NCBI GenBank assembly: GCA_002900995.3
Contig: CM035304.1
Location: forward strand, 6,526,134 to 6,590,133
Reading direction: 5' to 3'
DNA: 64,000 bases
Source: Ganoderma boninense
Lineage: Eukaryota > Basidiomycota > Agaricomycetes > Polyporales > Polyporaceae
Below are positions 57,901-64,000 of this stretch, piece by piece. Under the pieces are notes generated by a model. It saw nothing but the letters and a program-made list of their open reading frames with translations, did not search any database and was not told the DNA's origin. Made by a program: the position numbers and the translations under genes. Each line of letters starts with the position of its first letter. Position 1 is the first letter of the stretch.

Positions 57901-59211
57901 TGGATAAATACGTACAACCCGCTTCTTAGCTACCTGCTGCGGTGTAATACCGACGTGACGTGCCTCTTGTCCAGCACACAGGTCAAGGCGGTGATGGCGT
58001 ATGTTACCGATTACATCACCAAAACCAAGCTCACAACAGAACTTTTTTTCGACACTGTGCGATCCGTTCTTCAGCACAATGAAGACGCACTTTGCGATGA
58101 TGCGATGTACCGCGAGGAACTCGCCCGCATGCTAGTGGTAAAGATAGTCAACGCTCTCGCAGCGTCCGCCGAAACAGGCGGGCCTGCAGTGTGTTCATAC
58201 TTGTTGGGGTACCCAGACCATTACACTGACCATGTGTTCCGGACTTTTTTTTGGTGACCGTACTGTCGTGTGGTTGAGAGAGCATTTGCACCAGAAGCGG
58301 GGGATGTGGAGCGGCAGAAAGACCGAGTTGTTCTTGGCATCGAAGAGTCCAGAGTCGTTCAAGTCGATAACGTCCAAAACTACACTGAGAGACCTACACA
58401 CTTTTCGAACTGGACGCTGTACGACTATATGCGTTACACTGATGTGCGCCGCAGGAGGTCCAAAGGCCACGCCGGGTCCGCTCTTGAAGGAGACGGTGGT
58501 GACATCAACCCTGACGACTCAGAAGCTGAGATCAGCCATAATGCTTCTCGATGTCATGATTTCCTGGCATCACACCCTTTGAGAAACACTCACGCTGTCT
58601 ACCAGCGTGGAGACACCAACGGATACGTTCTGAATTTTATCGGCACCTCTCTTCCCCGCAAGGACAAAGGAGACTTTAAACAGTACGCGTTGACCATGCT
58701 CGTCTTTTTCAAACCTGGAGGTTGGCGAACGGGTCTCGATTTGAAGGGACTGGATGAGACCTGGAAAGAGGTGCATGAGCGAACTCAATATGCAACCGAG
58801 CATACGAACGTCATGATGAACATGAACGTGTTGTACGAATGCCTCGATTCACGGGACGATTACTCATCATTGCGCCGCAAAAGCAAAGATTGTGATCAGC
58901 TAGTAGTTGGTCATTCGGAAATTGACACTGAGTCGGCACCCATGATTGGGGAAATGGACGACACTGTCGAGCACACAGATGATACACTTACCGATAACAT
59001 CGCCACTGGCGCCGAAGGTCGACGCATGGCAAAGAACCGGGCGGACATGCGGGACATGTATCGGCTCTTGGCAGCTACTCCAGAACAGGGGGATGTGAAC
59101 ACGGCCGGTGTTTCTCGCGCTGCTGCAGCTCACGCTCCAGCTGGGGACATTTCAGGCGTAGCCCGGCCCAGTGGAGACATACAGTGTCAACGGCAAAGGA
59201 AGACGAGTTAA
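54835..59211 (+). pseudogene. Helitron Rep region (DUF6570-like, Helitron_like_N)
   Basis: One frame runs from 54835 to 59211 with a single TGA at 58255-58257. The first ~100 codons, including the 21-bp repeats, may be untranslated; MPVGLSSLHFERHC at 55147 is an alternative start. A DUF6570-like Cys pair region (HPCSVCARLTCVQDLKSYGL) precedes the Rep domain: GGYLSTTRGYFNTVADKI, HKYQRNEIRSLIYQKGAPVF, the HUH metal site in TLHLHMLIW (57412-57420), and the tyrosine pair YVTDY (58000-58014). Near 58255, FRTFFW is followed by the stop and then PYCRVVERAF, where Arg would fit. The linker to the helicase follows (DFLASHPLRNTHAVYQRGDT, ALTMLVFFKPGGWRTGLDLK). Confidence 0.88.
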
Positions 59212-61355
59212 AACGCAGGTGGGAAAGACCGAACAATGGCGTAGAGGGTGAAGGGCCAACAAATCCGCGTTGCAGCGGACCTCGAGAAGGGCTTGTACAG
59301 CCGGTGACGTTGGAACAGCTTGAACGCCTCAGGAGCGCCTTTGGGACCGTGTCATCAGGGCTACAGGACTCCAATCTGGTCGTTCTGCACGCCGTGATTG
59401 AGCGGTTTACGCTGAACGAGGAACAGCTTAGAGGTTTTTCTATCGCGGCGCGTCACCTTCATCATCACGAGCATGACCCGCTACGGATGTTTTTGGCAGG
59501 CATGGCGGGTACCGGAAAATCCCGGGTTCTATTGGCGCTTATGGACTTCTTGGAAGACCGTGGCGAGAGCCACAGGTTCATTGTGCTTGGGCCCACGGGC
59601 AGCAGCGCTTCTCTTGTTGGGGGCTCCACCTATCACTCTGTGCTTGGCCTCTCTGTAGCGGGTGAAGATGGTCACGGCGCTCCTACTCTCAAAGCTTTGG
59701 CGAAAGTCCGCAGCAGGCTCCAAGAGGTCGACCTCGCGTTCATCGACGAAGTATCTATGGTGTCATGTTTAGCGGTCTACGAAATCCATCAAATCCTTAC
59801 CAAGGCCTTCGGTGACAACACGCTCGGCTTTGGGGGCAAGAGCATCATATTTGCTGGCGATTTCGCGCAGCTGAAGCCCGGTGGACCTGGATTTGTGCTA
59901 TATGATGACAGAGTCGGTGCGTGGGCAACTGATCTCGATTCTTTCCATGGCCATTGCGCGATTGGGAAGGCGCTTTGGCATCAATTTACAACGGTGGTGA
60001 TTCTTCGTCAAAACATGCGGCAGCGTGGTTTGACTAAGGAAGACGCCGGCTTTCGCACCGCGTTGGAAAATCTGCGTTATGCGGCATGCACCGAGGGCGA
60101 CATCCAGCTTTTATCCAGCCGGATATGCCGTCCCAACTTGGGGCAAACTGCGCATCTCCAGCCTCGTTTCCGTAATGTCTCTATAATCACTTGTTACAAC
60201 ATTCATCGAGACGCGATAAATGCCGCGAAGGTTTCCGAGTTTGCACACGACAAAGGAGAGGATTTACACCGTTTTTTTTCCGTTGATCGGTGGGGCAGAT
60301 CGACCAGTCCTAAGTCCACCCGTAAGATGCAAAAATTGGACAACACGTTTGTTGATCCTCTAAGATCATCCGATCGCATTCCGGCTCGTTTGCAAGACAT
60401 TATTTGGAGCGTGCCACCTGCATTGACCAAGCATCACACGGGCTGTTTGGATCTGTGCAAGGGCATGCCCGTTCTTCTGAAGTACAATGAGGTGACGGAG
60501 TTGTGTGCAACAAATGGTGCCGAAGGTGTCGTTTACGATTGGGTGTCTTCAAATCATAATGGCAAACCAGTACTCGACACGCTGTTTGTCAAGCTCATCA
60601 ACCCACCGCGAGATGTCCAGTTGCCGGGACTGGAACGCAACGTCTTGCCTTTGACTCGAAGAAATCGTACAGTGCCTTGTCTGCTTCCCGTCGGTGACGT
60701 CTCAATTTCTCTTTCACGAGATCAGGTCATGGTCTTGCCGAATTTCGCTATGACAGACTATGCTAGCCAAGGGAGAACATGACATGACAATGTCGTTCAT
60801 CTGGAGAACTGTCCAAACCACCAGTCTGTTTATACATGCTTATCTCGCAGTTCCTCTTTGTCCGGGACACTTATTTTGGGTGGTTTTGATGCAAGGCTTA
60901 TGAAGTGTGGGCCCCATAGTTCTTTGCGTCGGGAGTTCCGTGAGCTTGAGTTGCTGGATGAAATTATGCGGCTCCGCCTCGACGCGAAGCTACCGGAGAA
61001 TGTCTGTGGCACCACGCGACAAGCCTTGATTGCGGCTTACAGACAATGGAAGGGGACTCGTCATGTTCCCGCCTCGGTTCCCATGGCTTTACATTGGGCC
61101 ACTGCCCCTGAACACGATCTTGAAATGTCTGTCAGCGGGTACCAACCACATAACAGCGTGCCGTCTCAGGCGAAATCGAGTTCGACAAAAAGGGCGCACA
61201 CTATCGAGGCTTGGACTGTCGCCCGGCCGCGGAAGCGGCAGAACCCGCTCGCTGTTGGTGATACCGCGAGTTACAACGTCGCTGGAGATGTTGAGCCTCC
61301 GCCAAACTCCTTGCGGTACGATGGGGCACGGCTCGGGCTCATATGGGATAGCTGA
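59184..61355 (+). pseudogene. Helitron PIF1-like helicase region
   Basis: The frame changes near 59180, as if one base were lost. ATPase motifs are clear: Walker A GMAGTGKSRVL, Walker B AFIDEVSMVS, FAGDFAQLKPG, and VILRQNMRQRG. Near the end, MTDYASQGRT is followed by TGA at 60780-60782 and then HDNVVHLENC in the same frame, where the family usually has one more basic residue. The frame then continues (LILGGFDARLMKCGPHSSLR, LLDEIMRLRLDAKLPENVCG) to TGA at 61353-61355. The helicase would unwind the donor strand during rolling-circle transposition. Confidence 0.88.
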
Positions 61356-62161
61356 GACTACAGTTGCTCTTATGATGCCATCCTGACAATTTTGTGGAAC
61401 ATTTATGTCGACTTGGGTCACGAATGGTTCGCGGGTGTGGCGAGTACCAACGGGCTTGTCAATATTCTTTGAACTCACTTTTGCCAAGTTGCCCAGTCAC
61501 CCGAAAGTCTTGAGATTTGCCGGAATCAGGTCCGGGATGCGCTCACACTCATTGACCCGGTGGCGTTTCCGAGACACGGTCCAGTTGGTACCGTGGCGTC
61601 CGAGGTTTTGAATGTGTTGCTGTTTTGTCCCACTCCGTTTGGGAGTGCTTCGAGAAGTTGTGGATCATGTTCCAGTGTCCTGCCGGTTCCTGTATTGGCT
61701 CGTTGTTATTTCTGGATGTGCTCCACCATATGGTGGAAGGAAACCTTTCCTGGCAGATCATCGACTTCCACACAAGAATGTGCATCAGCACTCTTGTCAA
61801 TGCGCGTGGAGCCTTCAACGTGCTCCACTTGTGGCCATTCCACTGAATTCAGCACATCTCTAGACTCCGCGCCTCCCCTGCTGGTGCTGGAGTCGACTGC
61901 TGAAGCTGTTCTCCTCCCTTCCAGTTCCATTACATTAACCGTCGCCGGGACACAAGTCAACTGGGAGTTGAGAGGGGTTGTTCATTATGGCGCGAACCAT
62001 TACACTTGCCGCTACCTCGACACGGAAGGGAACTTTTGGTACCACGACGGTGTTGTCACCCGACGACAATGCGTACGAGAAGCTGGCAAGTGCAACAAGG
62101 CGTGGCTTTCGACTGCTCGGGGACACAATGCCTGCCATTTTGTTTATACTCGCATTGATTA
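61356..62161 (+). pseudogene. USP/C19-like cysteine protease domain at the Helitron C-terminus
   Basis: The helicase frame continues past the 61353 stop with DYSCSYDAILTILWNIYVDL, which resembles the catalytic Cys box of ubiquitin-specific proteases. TGA at 61470-61472 interrupts it, then THFCQVAQSPESLEICRNQV. A frame change near 61620 leads to WECFEKLWIMFQCPAGSC and DFHTRMCISTLVNARGAF. The His/Asp box returns in the first frame as WELRGVVHYGANHYTCRYLD with GNFWYHDG. It ends at 62161. Protease-like domains of this type are known beside mushroom Helitrons; the assignment here rests on the two boxes. Confidence 0.6.
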
Positions 62162-62336
62162 GGATTCAGCCTCGAGCTTTTCGGCTGGATCTCGGGTGCG
62201 TGGTCTTGGGGCTGACATTTTCTGAACCTGACATTATCTTGACGAGTCGAGCCGTGTGACTTGGCCACAGCTGTTCAACGATCCGGAAGGTTGTCGGCGT
62301 CCCTGGAGTCGTTCATTCTTCGGGTAAGAAGCTTTG

Positions 62337-62978
62337 GCCACTCCTGAGACTACTACTGACTGAATACAGAATACTTGCCTCCAGCGTTGACAAGGTGCTC
62401 GCCACCCGGCCTGCGGTGTTGGCGGCCGACCTTCCCTCTACTGTCACCTGGCAATCAGTCGCCGACTCGCAGGTGCTGAGTATCGAGAAACGACCCATCA
62501 CTGTTGCAATTGTTGGCGCGGTCACTTCCGTGGACTCTGTCGCGGTTGATGGCAGACGAACTCCCTTCCTCAATCTGGTCGTTCTGCGCCAGTCAGATGG
62601 CGACCGACTGCGGGAGTTGAGTGTATACTCCGGTGATGGTAAGTGTTTCTGATATCTAGCATACTTTGTTGCTGAAGTTGTCGAATTGGCAGATTCAGGC
62701 TCAACAGCTCTAAGCACGTGCGATTCGGCGGCGCGTTCGCAGGTAATTGGTTTGTTTCTTCCATAGCCGGTACCACTCTGACACTTGTCCGCAAGCAGGT
62801 ACTAGCTGTTGAATGCTCACGAGAGCCGAGCAACGCGAGTCAGCCTCCCATGGACTACGACGCCATATCTGAGCACGACATCGTCTTGTTGGAGGGGCGA
62901 TGCACAAGGCGTCGAGTCGCTGAGGTGAAGAGATTTGTGTTTGAGTTTGATCATGTATTTTTTCTGCACCGGTCATAA
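62337..62978 (+). CDS. OB-fold-like hypothetical, partly resolved
   Basis: After an acceptor near 62369 an exon reads ILASSVDKVLATRPAVLAAD, then EKRPITVAIVGAVTSVDSVA and TPFLNLVVLRQSDGDRLREL, and ends with a gtaagt donor after YSGD. The beta-rich pattern suggests an OB fold, as in RPA-like single-strand DNA-binding proteins. A second segment from about 62770 (GTTLTLVRKQVLAVECSREP, SEHDIVLLEGRCTRRRVAEV) may be its continuation. The junctions are not secure. It may be a Helitron accessory gene. Confidence 0.35.
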
Positions 62979-63195
62979 CCTCATACCGGCCATTGACCTC
63001 CATGGCACGCGGTCCGGGTACACGCCACCATCTTGGGCTCTAGTGCTTTTTGCCAATATATATTGCCTGTTTCATCGCATGATCTGTGAGTGTGTATGCA
63101 ACCGGCTACGTGCGCCAGGCCCTGCGGATGTTCGGATCATACAGCACCGAAATTTACGACAGCCATCTTCTACCGTGCGGCTATCCAACCAAACT

Positions 63196-64000
63196 CTAAT
63201 CGCCTTCGCTGTCAATGACCACCTCCAAGTTCTCTCCTTCCTCCTCGTCTACATCCTCCGCGCGCTCGTTGTCCGACACTAACCCGGGCCAGATGCGTAT
63301 ACCCCCTGTCCCACACTCAGCGCTGCAGATCCGACCACCACGCCACCACAGGACGTTTGCGTGCCAAAACACGTCTAGCCAGCTATCACCGGCCATCCTC
63401 ACCCCGATTGCTTTTGTCTTGATCACCGTCGAGTGCTCGTCGCCGAAGAAACGCACGGCTGCAGGACAATCTGCGGATGACTGTCCAGCGCAGGTGTGTG
63501 GTTGTTTTAGAGCATATGGACGGATGGCAAAACGGAACCCTCGTTTTTCGTACTTGCGGATGAGGTCGATGATGCGAGGTGGCGGAAACTCCATGCCGAT
63601 GAGATGTGTTGGGGCTAGAAGACCTTCTCACGGAATGAATTGACGGCGATCAAAACGCAGAAGGTGCGTGCACCTGAATACGACTCTGTCTGTTCCGGGT
63701 AAGCGATGCAGATCGCTGAGCTTGTTGCGAAATTTTGAACGGCAGACGTCCAAAACGCTGCAACGGGTTCAATCGCGCTTGTCGTTGCGCTCTGGATTAT
63801 GTCAACCTTGCGTTCTCCTTTCCGCATGTGGGCCACCCTGATAATTCGTGGTGCCTCGTTGTAGCCTTGAACCCAACCGCGAGGGTCGTCGTCGAGTATA
63901 TCCGAATTCTCTAGATGGTAGCCTTGCGTGAAGGCGAAGTGGTAAACAAGTGATAGGAAAGTTCCTGCCGGGCAATAAATGTCTAGGTCGCCTGGCTGCC
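63196..64000 (-). CDS. conserved fungal hypothetical protein, 5' end outside the window
   Basis: Two exons lie within the window, joined by a 59-nt intron (63615-63673). Exon 1, running off the right edge, reads PGDLDIYCPAGTFLSLVYHF, DPRGWVQGYNEAPRIIRVAH and VDIIQSATTSAIEPVAAFWT, then AICIAYPEQTESYS. Exon 2 reads APTHLIGMEFPPPRIIDLIR, KYEKRGFRFAI, SADCPAAVRFFGDEHS and ends with an acidic tail (VDEEEGENLEVVIDSEGD) at 63196. The layout matches a large mushroom family of unknown function with nucleotidyltransferase-like length and a Cys-containing tail (from memory, low weight). It appears intact as far as seen. Confidence 0.65.

Larger units (their letters stand above)
54835..62161 (+). mobile_element. 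decayed Helitron, coding part
   Basis: Rolling-circle transposon with Rep, PIF1-like helicase and USP-like protease regions in line. Stops at 58255, 60780, 61353 and 61470 and frameshifts near 59180 and 61620 show it is inactive. The 5'-TC and 3'-CTRR ends were not located. Confidence 0.85.

Overview
The window is nuclear DNA of a mushroom-forming basidiomycete (Agaricomycetes, perhaps Polyporales; the order is inference). The support is many short GT-AG introns, a KDZ transposase with its CxC2 domain, a DUF6534 membrane protein, MYND and BTB/POZ genes of mushroom type, a polyporopepsin-like aspartic protease, a chromodomain Ty3/Gypsy element and a Helitron. Gene models were read by eye from splice signals and reading frames; exon ends are approximate unless a position is given.

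Layout. 0-5.1 kb: a decayed KDZ transposase gene and an unrecognised multi-exon gene. 5.8-6.6 kb: a tandem array of about 180-bp units carrying perfect hairpins. 6.8-9.6 kb: a 777-bp block present twice around a 100-N assembly gap, with the 3' part of a DUF6534 gene between the copies. 10.6-34 kb: a lineage-expanded locus of related cell-surface genes. It holds six copies or remnants of single-pass membrane proteins (Ser/Thr stalk, one membrane segment, tail ending in a PPxY motif) and four small secreted proteins whose domain resembles the ectodomain of the membrane proteins. An EthD/Dabb-like protein and a secreted aspartic protease lie inside this locus. 34.5-40.7 kb: BTB/POZ paralogues, intact and broken, around a MYND-finger gene. 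43.5-50.7 kb: a young, minus-strand, self-priming Ty3/Gypsy chromovirus carrying a nested 685-bp hAT-like non-autonomous element. 50.7-52 kb: a MAP-kinase fragment and a 7-bp minisatellite. 52.1-62.2 kb: an AT-hook gene and a decayed Helitron (Rep, PIF1-like helicase, USP-like protease domain). 62.3-64 kb: an OB-fold-like ORF and a conserved fungal hypothetical gene that runs off the right edge.

How the genes may work together. The secreted and membrane-bound proteins share a C...W.xG..PY.L core, and the membrane forms keep a terminal LPPPY or LPPSY that could recruit WW-domain ubiquitin ligases. This suggests one surface/secreted recognition or cell-wall module (inference). All four secreted genes share an unusual exon pattern with a 14-nt and an apparent 2-nt micro-exon. 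In the retroelement the sequence shows a self-priming site, a canonical -1 slippery heptamer at the gag stop, and a leader with no AUG for more than 1.1 kb. Nearly all nonsense codons in the decayed genes are TGA where Arg would fit, as expected from CpG-to-TpG decay.
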